DNA of 30,308 nt from a virus. The translations under genes and the position numbers were made by a program. Where the stretch lies: IMG/VR virus record IMGVR_UViG_3300042294_000134, positions 1-30,308 of that record, one strand, 5' to 3'. The notes under the pieces were generated by a model. The model was not told the DNA's origin, did no database searches, and saw only the letters and a list, made by a program, of their open reading frames with translations. Position 1 is the stretch's first letter, and every line of letters begins with the position of its first letter. Positions 24,146-30,308 of the stretch are shown here, piece by piece.

Positions 24146-24562
24146 TTAGTTAGAAGAACGAATCAATGCTGCTGTTGCTGTGTTTGCAGGCATTGTAATA
24201 GTGAAATTAGTAGAAGTCTTGTCAGACCCAAAGTCCAACACAGCAATGGATTTATTACCTTGGGTAACGTTGTAGATCAAAGCACAACGAGCCGTTACTG
24301 AAGCGTTAAACACCACATCGGCAAAATCTACATACGCCGTGTAACCAGACGAGCTAATGGTTACGCCCGTTAGCGTTACGCCACCAGCCACATAACCCGT
24401 ACCAGTCACTTCACCACTTGTCGTGTAAGCAGTAGTGGCTTCGTTTAAATTGGCATTAGCCGTATACAGGGCTATCTTTAACGTATTTGAAGACAGGTTG
24501 TGAACGCCTGTGTATAGCTCCGTTTTGAAACTAGTGGTCTGGGTTTGGAGAATACTGCTCAT
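24146..24562 (-). CDS. Small beta-rich phage structural protein (138 aa)
   Basis: The sequence begins SSILQTQTTSFKTELYTGVH, then NTLKIALYTANANLNEATTA and continues as alternating strands with many Thr/Val/Gly residues, closing with FTITMPANTATAALIR. The KIALYT...L...TTAYTT...E...GY..GG pattern is one I know from phage tail or head-associated proteins of about this length; no enzyme motif is present. The start overlaps the adaptor gene (ATGA), so it is translationally coupled to a neck component. A neck, decoration or minor tail role is inferred. Confidence 0.7.
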   Translation of the reverse strand: MSSILQTQTTSFKTELYTGVHNLSSNTLKIALYTANANLNEATTAYTTSGEVTGTGYVAGGVTLTGVTISSSGYTAYVDFADVVFNASVTARCALIYNVTQGNKSIAVLDFGSDKTSTNFTITMPANTATAALIRSSN

Positions 24563-25398
24563 GAAACAGCCACCCTAATTTGACCATCACGATAAGCATC
24601 AGCACGTTGTTTGCCATCCGACAAGTTTTTATACAGAGCAATAGCTTGTACGTAACGTTGTTGAGCAAGAGCCACCATGTCAGCCTCACCCTTCATGTAG
24701 GTATAGGCTTCGCATATAGTTCCATACAACAAAACAGAATCAAAGTTATCGCCTAGCCAAGTGGTTTCGGCAGTGACAATAGACTCAGGGTAGTAGTTGT
24801 AATGAAGCTCTGCGTTGTATGCAGCACTTGGTGTAGGGCCAACAATAAACGTCAACTCATTTACATTGTCTGACCGGGGGCCAAAGATGGCGTAGTGTTT
24901 AGGCTCAGATGCAAATGCAGACAAAGGGTAAGCTTCACGGATAAAGTTAACGTCTTTGTTTAAAAGATATAAGTAATCACCTTGGAAGGCAATAGAGCCT
25001 GATACCGTACCGTTGTTTGCGACTGTTAAGGTGACCGTAGTCCCCACAATACTTCTAACCTGTGCGTTAGTGCCAATTCCTGTGCCGGTTGCCTGCTGAC
25101 CTACTGCAATACCTGTCGTACTAGCAACCACAATTGTTTTCTGCCCAGATGTTCCTGTGGCAGTTGTCGTGTTATACGGGTATACGGCAAGGCTGTAAAC
25201 AGATAAGAAATCTGTTGGGCACTGAAGATACTTATTACCAGTGGTTAATATGCCCGTCACGTTCTTTCGCAAATTAGCTGGCTGCGCGGTGTTATAGATG
25301 CGCTGCTCCGCCTGACGAATGAACACATTCATATTGTCAGTTGGGAAAGAGTTCTCGCAGTAATCGCTTACCTGCGTGACAAGCTCGGTGTAATTCAT
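24559..25398 (-). CDS. Head-tail adaptor protein, SU10 adaptor-like (279 aa)
   Basis: The conserved start NYTELVTQVSDYCENSFPTD and FIRQAEQRIYNTAQPANLRK, then TGNKYLQCPTDFLSVYSLAV, are the marks of the phage adaptor family that sits between the portal and the tail in SU10-like podoviruses. Residues ~78-142 are an inserted Gly/Thr/Val beta segment (VVASTTGIAVGQQATGTGIG). The core resumes at GDYLYLLNKDVNFIREAYPL and PKHYAIFGPR, and ends in a helical part with LAQQRYVQAIALYKNLSDGK. It overlaps both neighbours by ATGA. It should form the ring docking the tail to the portal; the portal gene itself is not in this window. Confidence 0.8.
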   Translation of the reverse strand: MNYTELVTQVSDYCENSFPTDNMNVFIRQAEQRIYNTAQPANLRKNVTGILTTGNKYLQCPTDFLSVYSLAVYPYNTTTATGTSGQKTIVVASTTGIAVGQQATGTGIGTNAQVRSIVGTTVTLTVANNGTVSGSIAFQGDYLYLLNKDVNFIREAYPLSAFASEPKHYAIFGPRSDNVNELTFIVGPTPSAAYNAELHYNYYPESIVTAETTWLGDNFDSVLLYGTICEAYTYMKGEADMVALAQQRYVQAIALYKNLSDGKQRADAYRDGQIRVAVS

Positions 25399-25658
25399 GC
25401 CATTGGGCCTCTTGACATTACACCTTTAGTCGCTGCACCTGCGCCACGCATTTTGATACCCGAAGTTTTAGCGGCTGGCTGTGGACGGCGAGAGATGTTG
25501 CCTACAGACATATTGACTGTATTTGCATCACTGTGGTCAGGGCCAGAGCCGGGGTTAGTAGAAGCACTGACAGCTTTGCCAGACATTGTGTGTGGTTTAG
25601 CATAGACTTTGGCATCGCCAACTTCTTTACCCATCAATTTTTTGCTGTATGTAGCCAT
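25395..25658 (-). CDS. Small basic phage protein with GAATKGxxxRGPMA tail (87 aa)
   Basis: The protein is polar and basic, without predicted membrane segment. Its C-terminus (KTSGIKMRGAGAATKGVMSR then GPMA) is a motif I recall from small phage proteins encoded near connector genes. The middle (NPGSGPDHSDANTVNMSVGN) looks disordered. It is coupled to the adaptor gene by an ATGA overlap and lies two bases after the 62-residue gene. Possible roles are a minor virion protein or DNA-binding filler; function unknown. Confidence 0.65.
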   Translation of the reverse strand: MATYSKKLMGKEVGDAKVYAKPHTMSGKAVSASTNPGSGPDHSDANTVNMSVGNISRRPQPAAKTSGIKMRGAGAATKGVMSRGPMA

Positions 25659-25660
25659 GA

Positions 25661-25849
25661 TTAGCCTCGTTTCTGATTAGCAATTTTTGCCAAGTTACGA
25701 CCCATAGTCTTCATATCGGCATTGGTTTTACCCTTACCTTTGCCTTTACCGCCGTGCATCATGCCAGCAGTAGGGCCGCTATCACCTAAATTTTTACCTT
25801 CGGTTTTACCTTTTTTAGCAATACCGTCGGCTGATTTTCTAAATGCCAT
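25661..25849 (-). CDS. Small basic phage protein with DGIAxKGKTxG motif (62 aa)
   Basis: The N-terminus MAFRKSADGIAKKGKTEGKN carries the DGIAxKGKTxG motif also found at the C-terminus of two other small proteins in this operon (29009-29281 and 29285-29749). The centre is Gly/Lys repeats (GGKGKGKGKTN) and the protein is strongly basic. AAGGAG sits at ideal spacing to the ATG. A nucleic-acid-binding or virion-packaged role is plausible from composition only. Confidence 0.7.
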   Translation of the reverse strand: MAFRKSADGIAKKGKTEGKNLGDSGPTAGMMHGGKGKGKGKTNADMKTMGRNLAKIANQKRG

Positions 25850-25859
25850 TTTAATCTCC

Positions 25860-26243
25860 TTAACTAACCGTTACTGTACCAACAAATGTCGTTGCCACCA
25901 AGTAGTTTGGTGTCAATTCATTATCAAAAAATCTAGACCCACCAACTGGAGCCCAGCCCCACTGAATGTCTCGTGAACCGCCTGACAAGTTACCAGCCGA
26001 GTTAACACCAGAAGTTACATACGTTGTATCCCTACGCGGGTTACGCAAAGCTTGTGGGTCATCTACTGGAAACGTACCTAACATTAACTGTGGCTGATCT
26101 GGATCCCAGCACTCAGGGCAAACCAACAATTCATACTTACGCTGTTTAATGATTTCAGTCTTAAGTTGTTTTAACCTAAATTGCTGACCACAGCGATCAC
26201 ATTCAGCAATCGCTATCTTGCCGGATGCGTACCGATTACCCAT
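25860..26243 (-). CDS. Zinc-ribbon phage protein (127 aa)
   Basis: Two CxxC pairs (ECDRCG, Cys15/Cys18; VCPECWD, Cys42/Cys45) form a classic zinc ribbon. They are followed by DPQALRNPRRDTTYVTSG, which I recall from a widespread small phage protein family encoded next to tail connector genes. The C-terminal third is beta-like and ends in FVGTVTVS. The start overlaps the preceding gene (TAATG). Zinc would stabilise the fold rather than catalyse a reaction. A structural role in the neck is inferred from its position between two connector-type proteins. Confidence 0.75.
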   Translation of the reverse strand: MGNRYASGKIAIAECDRCGQQFRLKQLKTEIIKQRKYELLVCPECWDPDQPQLMLGTFPVDDPQALRNPRRDTTYVTSGVNSAGNLSGGSRDIQWGWAPVGGSRFFDNELTPNYLVATTFVGTVTVS

Positions 26244-27178
26244 TAGTAACCCCCGCCACTTCCAATAAACATTGGCCTAGGAACAAGGCGAAGCGGAGCT
26301 TTCTCTCGGTCTTCACCAGCGGCAATCTCAAAGGTCTCATCGTAAATCTGTTTAAGCATCTGGATGCGGGGCATCAATTCAGGTACTTTGATTGCAATGT
26401 GATACGCCAAACCAGCTACAAGGCACGGTAAAAAGCGAAAGTTCATGTCAGCGGTTTCAACACCAGCGCCAGCATCTTGCACTCGGCGAAGTCTCCAGTA
26501 CACAAACTGATACGGCGTGCTGTTATCAGGCGTAGGCCAAACTGTTACAGCAGGAAGCTGGGGTACAAAAATAGCTGAGCCATCAGTATGGGATGCGGCA
26601 GTTGTGTTGTTTTGACCACGGTACACACCACCTAGGGTATTCCCTGATACGTATGTGTAGTAAATATCTTCTGAATCAATGCGGATAAAACCAGAACCCG
26701 CCAAACCCACTATGGTGTTAAGCGTTATTGTGGTGTCCGTTGACGTAACCGCGCCCACCAAGACTGAATTGGTTGGATTAGTTTCGCCAGAAAGTCTTTG
26801 AATCCAGACTTGAATTGGGCGAGCTTGGCTAAGCTTGTTTGGAATAGTTGCATAAGTTGAGACGCTAATGCGTGAAACGGTTAAATCGGCTTGCGTAGAA
26901 GCAGTGTTAGATCCCGTACGGATTACATGTTCTAGAAGGTCAATAGTATCTTTTGGCAGCGCATACGTAGCTAAACCGGGGGTCAAGTTAATGATCCCCT
27001 GTTCCATTGTCCACATGTTGATGCCTTTGGACTGCCACTCAATGGTCATTAAGTTCATAGAACGACGCGCTGTGCGCAAGTCATAACCAGTACGCATCTC
27101 ACGGCCAGCCCTCTCCCACGCTTCTTCAGCGATCTCGGTAAACTCCATGTTGAAGAGGGTTGAGCCGGTAGTAGTCAT
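26243..27178 (-). CDS. Tail/connector-type protein with inserted beta domain (311 aa)
   Basis: A helical N-terminus (FTEIAEEAWERAGREMRTGY, DLRTARRSMNLMTIEWQSKG) and TPGLATYALPKDTIDLLEHV are typical of tail tube or tail accessory proteins of short-tailed phages (T7 gp11 or P22 gp4 type; inferred). Residues ~135-195 look like a separate beta module (GFIRIDSEDIYYTYVSG, LGGVYRGQNNTTAASHTDGS), and the core resumes at VTVWPTPDNSTPYQFVYWRL. The helical C-terminus (LPCLVAGLAYHIAIKVPEL) completes the pattern. It ends in a Gly-rich tail. It starts with a TAATG overlap and would be part of the neck with the adaptor and the nozzle-like protein. Confidence 0.7.
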   Translation of the reverse strand: MTTTGSTLFNMEFTEIAEEAWERAGREMRTGYDLRTARRSMNLMTIEWQSKGINMWTMEQGIINLTPGLATYALPKDTIDLLEHVIRTGSNTASTQADLTVSRISVSTYATIPNKLSQARPIQVWIQRLSGETNPTNSVLVGAVTSTDTTITLNTIVGLAGSGFIRIDSEDIYYTYVSGNTLGGVYRGQNNTTAASHTDGSAIFVPQLPAVTVWPTPDNSTPYQFVYWRLRRVQDAGAGVETADMNFRFLPCLVAGLAYHIAIKVPELMPRIQMLKQIYDETFEIAAGEDREKAPLRLVPRPMFIGSGGGY

Positions 27179-28329
27179 TATCTGCCCTTTAACATTTCAA
27201 GAAGACTCATCAATCTGCGTTGTTCTTCTAACGAACCGCCTCCGCCCCCACCAGCAAGTGCTTTTGCAATCAATGCGGCTAAGCCCTCACTTTGTTGACC
27301 ACCTGAACGTGAAGTTAAGTCTTGCAATAGCTTTCCAATATCACCACCTCTTTCTAAGGATTTTGCTACTCCTATGGGCGTTGGCATTGGAGTAAACCCC
27401 GGATCTTGTGTAAAGTCCATAGGGGGTGATGGGTTGTAGTAATCTACAGGCATTGGCGCTGTGTCAGGAAACATTGGCATTGGAGCTGTGTCTGGGTAAG
27501 GCGCTGTGTCAGGAAACATTGGCATTGGCGCAGTAGTTGGCTCTTCTGGATAGGGCGCAGTAGTTGTGCCGGGGTCATAGCCAATTTGTGGGCCATTTGG
27601 CAATTTATCGTATCCTTGGCCATTCCAAACATAACGATACTCGGGCTGGCCAATACCCATCGTGGCGTAATGCATAGCCAATTGCTCTGGCGTGTAGTTA
27701 GCAATAGGCTGACCGTCGTAGCCAATTTCAGTTCTTGAACCATCATCGTTTATGCGGTAAGAAGTGCGTGGCCCTATTTCTTGAGTTTGTGTTGAACCTG
27801 TAGTCCTTGGGCCAGCGTAGTCCTGTGGATAAATCTCTGGGGAACGGGGGTCTGGACGTGGCTCTTCTGGACGGCGTGGCTCCTCATAACGCGGCTCTTC
27901 TGGACGGCGTGGCTCCTCATAACGTGGCTCTTCATAACGCGGCTCTTCTGGACGCTCTGGGGGGCGCACTCTTTCTGGAAATCTAGGCTCAACAATATCT
28001 TGCTGATTTTGTGTTTGAGCTTGTTTAGCAATGTCCATCAAAGCCTGCGTAAAGTCATTACCTTGCAGCCTGCCGCCTTGAATCCCTTGAACCGCTTGCG
28101 CCAAACCAGCACCTAGATTGCCACCTTGCATGGGGGCCCCTTGCATTACAGAACGGGACATATCCCGCCCATCATCAAAGCCCTGACCGTTAACATCACC
28201 GCCTTCTGCGTACTTACGCATGGCAGAACGCAAGCTCATAGGAGCTTTACGAAGTTGTGTGGAATTAGAAGCCCCGGCTGCCTTTGGAGCGCCTTTGGAA
28301 GCCATTAGTTGTTCGTATAGAGATGCCAT
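27178..28329 (-). CDS. Proline/glutamate repeat protein of the virion gene cluster (383 aa)
   Basis: The N-terminus is basic and contains MRKYAEGGDVNGQGFDDG, a motif related to those in neighbouring small proteins. Two repeat tracts follow: RPEEPRYEEPR units (nucleotides 27860-27960) and TAPMPMFPDTAP units (27451-27530). Between them lies a more ordered segment (TSYRINDDGSRTEIGYDGQP, MGIGQPEYRYVWNGQGYDKL). The C-terminus is a helix after a poly-Gly stretch (AGGGGGGSLEEQRRLMSLLE). I do not recognise a family. Largely disordered, it might be a scaffold, linker or packaged protein. The start overlaps the previous stop (TAATG). Confidence 0.65.
   Translation of the reverse strand: MASLYEQLMASKGAPKAAGASNSTQLRKAPMSLRSAMRKYAEGGDVNGQGFDDGRDMSRSVMQGAPMQGGNLGAGLAQAVQGIQGGRLQGNDFTQALMDIAKQAQTQNQQDIVEPRFPERVRPPERPEEPRYEEPRYEEPRRPEEPRYEEPRRPEEPRPDPRSPEIYPQDYAGPRTTGSTQTQEIGPRTSYRINDDGSRTEIGYDGQPIANYTPEQLAMHYATMGIGQPEYRYVWNGQGYDKLPNGPQIGYDPGTTTAPYPEEPTTAPMPMFPDTAPYPDTAPMPMFPDTAPMPVDYYNPSPPMDFTQDPGFTPMPTPIGVAKSLERGGDIGKLLQDLTSRSGGQQSEGLAALIAKALAGGGGGGSLEEQRRLMSLLEMLKGR
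27860..27960 (-). repeat. 33-bp coding repeat (RPEEPRYEEPR)
   Basis: Two nearly identical 33-base units (27860-27892 and 27893-27925) are followed by a shortened copy and part of another. They encode Arg/Pro/Glu repeats in the 383-residue protein. The high DNA identity indicates recent duplication or slippage. Confidence 0.9.
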
Positions 28330-28562
28330 TATCTGAACCCCGCTGTTTTCTTTGCAATAGTTTTAGGTTGCGCTACAAATTGTTTACCAGATGCTTTACC
28401 AGCACGTTTGGCTTTGGTTGTAGCTGCGTATTCTGCTGGGCTTAAAGATTTAATAGCCGCTTCGGGCAAATACCGCTCTCCCGTCTTACTTGACGGTTTA
28501 CCAGACTTAGTGCGCCATTTCTGGTCACCCCAATCTTTGAGCGATTTTTGAGGGGCTTTCAA
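28329..28562 (-). CDS. Small basic protein of a family shared with large DNA viruses (77 aa), TTG start
   Basis: The sequence KSLKDWGDQKWRTKSGKPSS, GERYLPEAAIKSLSPAEYAA and GKQFVAQPKTIAKKTAGFR belongs to a compact basic family that I recall from phages and from algal or giant viruses; its biochemical role is unknown. There is no ATG near the conserved start, and TTG at 28562 overlaps the previous stop (TTGA), so TTG initiation with translational coupling is the best reading. Lys/Arg-rich composition suggests nucleic-acid or capsid binding. It ends with a TAATG overlap to the next gene. Confidence 0.75.
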   Translation of the reverse strand: MKAPQKSLKDWGDQKWRTKSGKPSSKTGERYLPEAAIKSLSPAEYAATTKAKRAGKASGKQFVAQPKTIAKKTAGFR

Positions 28563-28834
28563 TCTTTGTACCCCCCGCCAGCTTCTTTGTACTTCTTAGC
28601 AACAAGTTGTGCTTTACGGGCTGACCATTGGCCTGCGCCTGTACCGTGGGTTGCTGCGGACTTTACCTGAGACACAATTCTCTTACGAAGGCCGGGTTTG
28701 GTGTAATTGCCAGCAGCATTAACTTTGCCGCCCTCTTTATACTGAGTAAAGTCAGTATCGTCCCGACGTGCTTTTTTCTTTGCACCGGGCATTTTGCTTG
28801 GGGATATGGCTCCCATACCACGGCTTGGCATCAT
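28559..28834 (-). CDS. Small basic protein with GQWSARKAQL motif, DUF5872-like (91 aa)
   Basis: The C-terminal half has the conserved pattern KPGLRKRIVSQVKS, then GQWSARKAQLVAKKYKEAGG and GY, which I associate with DUF5872 (number from memory), a small family in viruses and some bacteria with unknown function. The N-terminal half is basic and includes FTQYKEGGKVNAAGNY, another version of the YxEGG motif. The start overlaps the preceding stop (ATGA), and a second ATG follows directly. Very basic overall; DNA binding is a guess. Confidence 0.75.
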   Translation of the reverse strand: MMPSRGMGAISPSKMPGAKKKARRDDTDFTQYKEGGKVNAAGNYTKPGLRKRIVSQVKSAATHGTGAGQWSARKAQLVAKKYKEAGGGYKD

Positions 28835-29007
28835 TTTGTTTTACCTTTAGCTTTTTTGGCTAAAAACAATTTATCAACCATCTTTATCCGCTGGGGTTTG
28901 GTTGTAACTTTGTTAATGATAGCCAGTCGTTTGGGTTCACTTGCACCGTAAAACCCAGCCTTTTTTAAAGACTTAACTACACTGCCTGCGGGTTTTGCGG
29001 TTGCCAT
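28831..29007 (-). CDS. Very small basic protein (58 aa), function unknown
   Basis: From ATG at 29007 it reads MATAKPAGSVVKSLKKAGFY, GASEPKRLAIINKVTTKPQR and a Lys-rich tail ending KKAKGKTK. A longer frame to 29073 exists but would overlap the upstream gene heavily; the chosen start follows that gene's stop after one base. It is highly basic and probably helical in the middle. No family recognised; it resembles its neighbours in size and charge. Confidence 0.65.
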   Translation of the reverse strand: MATAKPAGSVVKSLKKAGFYGASEPKRLAIINKVTTKPQRIKMVDKLFLAKKAKGKTK

Positions 29008-29008
29008 A

Positions 29009-29281
29009 TCAGCACATCTTTCCGCGTGTCTTACCACGCTGAGCAATACCGTCTGCACGGGTAACGCCACCACTGGCCATCTTCTTAGTTTTACTCACAG
29101 ATGCGCCATCCTTGTCTTGTGGAACTGGCATACCTTCGCGGAACACTGTGTCTTTTGGAGGCGCAGTTTTCTTAGGCGCAGGCTTAGGCGCGGTCTTTTT
29201 TACAGCGGGTACGCCTTCTGGGTCAGTAGGAGGTTTACCCATTTCAGCGGTATAGATACCACCTTCAGCGTATTTTTTCAT
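29009..29281 (-). CDS. Small basic protein with YAEGG and DGIAxRGKTRG motifs (90 aa)
   Basis: The N-terminus MKKYAEGGIYTAEMGKPPTD has the YAEGG motif, and the C-terminus ASGGVTRADGIAQRGKTRGK has the DGIAxRGKTxG motif also present in the 154- and 62-residue proteins. Between them lies a Pro/Lys/Ala linker (APKPAPKKTAPPKD), surely flexible. It starts three bases after the previous gene. The protein looks like two short linear motifs joined by a linker, which fits a tether or a co-packaging tag; that is inference. Confidence 0.7.
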   Translation of the reverse strand: MKKYAEGGIYTAEMGKPPTDPEGVPAVKKTAPKPAPKKTAPPKDTVFREGMPVPQDKDGASVSKTKKMASGGVTRADGIAQRGKTRGKMC

Positions 29282-29284
29282 GGC

Positions 29285-29749
29285 TTAGCACTTCCCGCCA
29301 TTTTTCATGGTAATCATTGTGCCTTTGGTTTTGCCTTTAGTAGCAATACCATCACGGCTAGAAGAAGTTTTAACCGAACCCATTTTGGATGCAGCCATAC
29401 CGCCAGCCTTCAGACCTTTGTGAGCCTTGGAAGCTGGCATGCCTGCATGCTTAGCCAAAGCTGCTGGCATTTTGCCTTTAGCCATGCCGCCTTTGGCCAT
29501 CTTGCCCTTGCCGTCAGCAGCAAAGTCAGGAACCATCTTGTCGCCTTTTTTGACCATGGTCATGCCACCGTCTGCGTATCCACCCATATTCATCTTTTTC
29601 ATATCGCCACCTTTAGAAAATTTACGACCTTTGTCGGCCTGATTAAACTCTTTACCCACAGACTGTGGGACGCCTGCTTTCTTAGCAAACGATGGGTTGT
29701 TAGCCACCGCTGCCATGAAATTGTGTTGCTTCTTACTAACTGAGGGCAC
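29285..29749 (-). CDS. Small basic protein with VSKxQHxFM N-terminus and GTG start (154 aa)
   Basis: The N-terminus MPSVSKKQHNFMAAVANNPS then FAKKAGVPQSVGKEF is a pattern I recall from many phages (function unknown). The middle is Gly/Met/Lys-rich with YADGGMTMV and KGGMAKGKMP segments, and the C-terminus SSRDGIATKGKTKGTMITMK carries the shared DGIAxKGKTxG motif. The start is GTG at 29749, seven bases after AAGGAG, and overlaps the end of the upstream gene by 14 bases. No ATG fits the conserved N-terminus. Possibly a packaged DNA-binding protein by its charge. Confidence 0.75.
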   Translation of the reverse strand: MPSVSKKQHNFMAAVANNPSFAKKAGVPQSVGKEFNQADKGRKFSKGGDMKKMNMGGYADGGMTMVKKGDKMVPDFAADGKGKMAKGGMAKGKMPAALAKHAGMPASKAHKGLKAGGMAASKMGSVKTSSSRDGIATKGKTKGTMITMKNGGKC

Positions 29750-29984
29750 TGCGATGCTCCTTCATAAAGTCGTCTATCTTGCTTTCAAGACGATCCAATC
29801 TGGCCAGCACTCGGTTAATGTCATTATGAACATCTGATTTGGTTACAAACTTTTCTGCGTTTTCTTCACGAGTTTTGCTCAAAAGAATACTTAGGCGTTT
29901 TACTTCATCGTGGGACACCTTTACCCAAAACAGCAGCAGTGCTGATGCAAAGGAGAGTATTACGTTCCAGACCATCAGTTCCAT
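29736..29984 (-). CDS. Membrane-anchored coiled-coil protein (82 aa)
   Basis: The preferred start is ATG at 29984, one base after the previous stop; a longer in-frame start at 30050 would overlap the conserved upstream gene by 65 bases. The product begins MELMVWNVILSFASALLLFW, a single membrane helix, followed by a charged coiled coil (VHNDINRVLARLDRLESKID). This is the same build as the 102-residue lysis-region protein. It may be a holin accessory or antiholin located away from the lysis region, or a membrane protein of another function. Confidence 0.7.
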   Translation of the reverse strand: MELMVWNVILSFASALLLFWVKVSHDEVKRLSILLSKTREENAEKFVTKSDVHNDINRVLARLDRLESKIDDFMKEHRSALS

Positions 29985-29985
29985 G

Positions 29986-30231
29986 TTAGCAATTCCATGC
30001 TCTAAGAGCTTTGTTGATCCGTGAATTTGGATCGTTTGCTGTCTTTGCACTTGTTAGCTTCTTTTTCATCCCGCCCATCCTCGCACAGAAAGAGTCTTTG
30101 CGAGAGCCGCCTTCCGGCTGGGGAGGTTTCAAATTCATACCTTGCTTTTTGGCGGAGGCTCGGCCTTTGGCGTTCAAGCCGCCCTTCTCGGATTTGCCCT
30201 CTTTGCGTTGCCATGCTGGAGATTTAGCCAT
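29986..30231 (-). CDS. Small basic protein with DPNSRINKALRAWNC end, DUF6321-like (81 aa)
   Basis: The sequence SPAWQRKEGKSEKGGLNAKG, then FCARMGGMKKKLTSAKTAND and PNSRINKALRAWNC, is a distinctive small basic family that I recall from aquatic phages and from algal and giant viruses (DUF6321, number from memory). Length is normal for the family and it appears complete. Function unknown; abundance of Lys/Arg and a conserved CARM motif suggest virion or nucleic-acid binding. It overlaps the end of the upstream partial gene by eight bases and is followed after one base by the next gene. Confidence 0.8.
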   Translation of the reverse strand: MAKSPAWQRKEGKSEKGGLNAKGRASAKKQGMNLKPPQPEGGSRKDSFCARMGGMKKKLTSAKTANDPNSRINKALRAWNC

Positions 30232-30308
30232 AAAACACCGTTGCTGTTACAGAACCGCCAACACCTACAAACATACCGTTTTTGCAATAGATGCCTTCAC
30301 CGGGGATC
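30224..30308 (-). CDS. C-terminal end of a phage protein, partial
   Basis: The minus-strand frame entering from the window edge is open for 27 codons (IPGEGIYCKNGMFVGVGGSV then TATVFYG) and ends with TAA at 30226-30224, overlapping the next gene by eight bases. The closing 'GxY...G.V..TVFYG' pattern is common at the C-terminus of small phage structural proteins, from memory. Its start and most of its body lie outside the window, so no function can be given. Confidence 0.55.
   Translation of the reverse strand, partial: IPGEGIYCKNGMFVGVGGSVTATVFYG

Noticed and set aside
29117-29743. Plus-strand ORF of 208 codons over the small-gene cluster
   Set aside because: It is antisense to two well-supported small genes with conserved motifs; the His/Phe/Cys-rich product is typical of a shadow frame.
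1-30308. tRNA genes, integrase, attachment sites, insertion sequences
   Set aside because: Nothing with the right motifs was seen; the window is filled by the minus-strand operon, leaving no room for RNA genes except in the first 73 bases.

Overview
The window looks like the late (virion structure and lysis) region of a tailed bacteriophage or closely related prophage, most likely with a podovirus-type short tail. The evidence is the gene content: a neck adaptor protein, a zinc-ribbon virion protein, repeat-rich and glycine-rich tail fibres, a fibre chaperone-like protein, a holin and GH24 endolysin, a nozzle/stabilisation-like tail protein, and two giant proteins of about 2,000 residues resembling ejected 'polyvalent' or internal virion proteins. 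I recognise several small protein families as typical of uncultured aquatic phages. That, and a Gram-negative host, are inferences; no host gene, tRNA, integrase, CRISPR array or insertion sequence is visible. Terminase, portal and major capsid genes are not seen and presumably lie beyond the right edge.

Layout, in the direction of transcription (all genes on the minus strand, right to left). (1) 30308-28329: a partial gene, then seven small, mostly basic proteins with recurring short motifs. (2) 28329-24146: a Pro/Glu repeat protein, a tail/connector-like protein, a zinc-ribbon protein, two small basic proteins, the SU10-type adaptor and a small beta-rich protein. (3) 24136-20098: a beta-rich structural protein, a 14-copy 20-residue repeat protein, a tail fibre, a glycine-rich adhesin-like protein, a small chaperone-like protein and a 25-codon ORF. 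(4) 20095-17893: a lysis region packed with small membrane or secreted proteins, ending in a 3TM holin and an endolysin. (5) 17884-15732: a nozzle/stabilisation-like protein and a small conserved protein. (6) 15722-74: five genes for ejection-type or virion-associated proteins, including a 1946-residue protein with a long Ala/Asp/Lys helix and a 2094-residue polyvalent protein with an HELLH motif.

The genes are almost gapless: nearly every junction is an ATGA, TAATG, GTGA or TTGA overlap, or a gap of at most 11 bases, which indicates one long co-transcribed, translationally coupled unit. Three start codons are not ATG (GTG at 29749 and 19353, TTG at 28562). Four short genes (51, 49, 31 and 25 residues) between 19204 and 20175 were found by reading the junctions. 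The only intergenic DNA is positions 1-73, which holds a strong hairpin with a T-tract oriented as a plus-strand terminator, opposite to all genes seen here.

The most interesting points are the TolA-like periodic helix inside the 1946-residue protein, a glycine/alanine-rich module shared by the two giant proteins, the dense membrane microprotein cluster, short motifs shared by unrelated small proteins, and the outward-facing terminator at the left edge.
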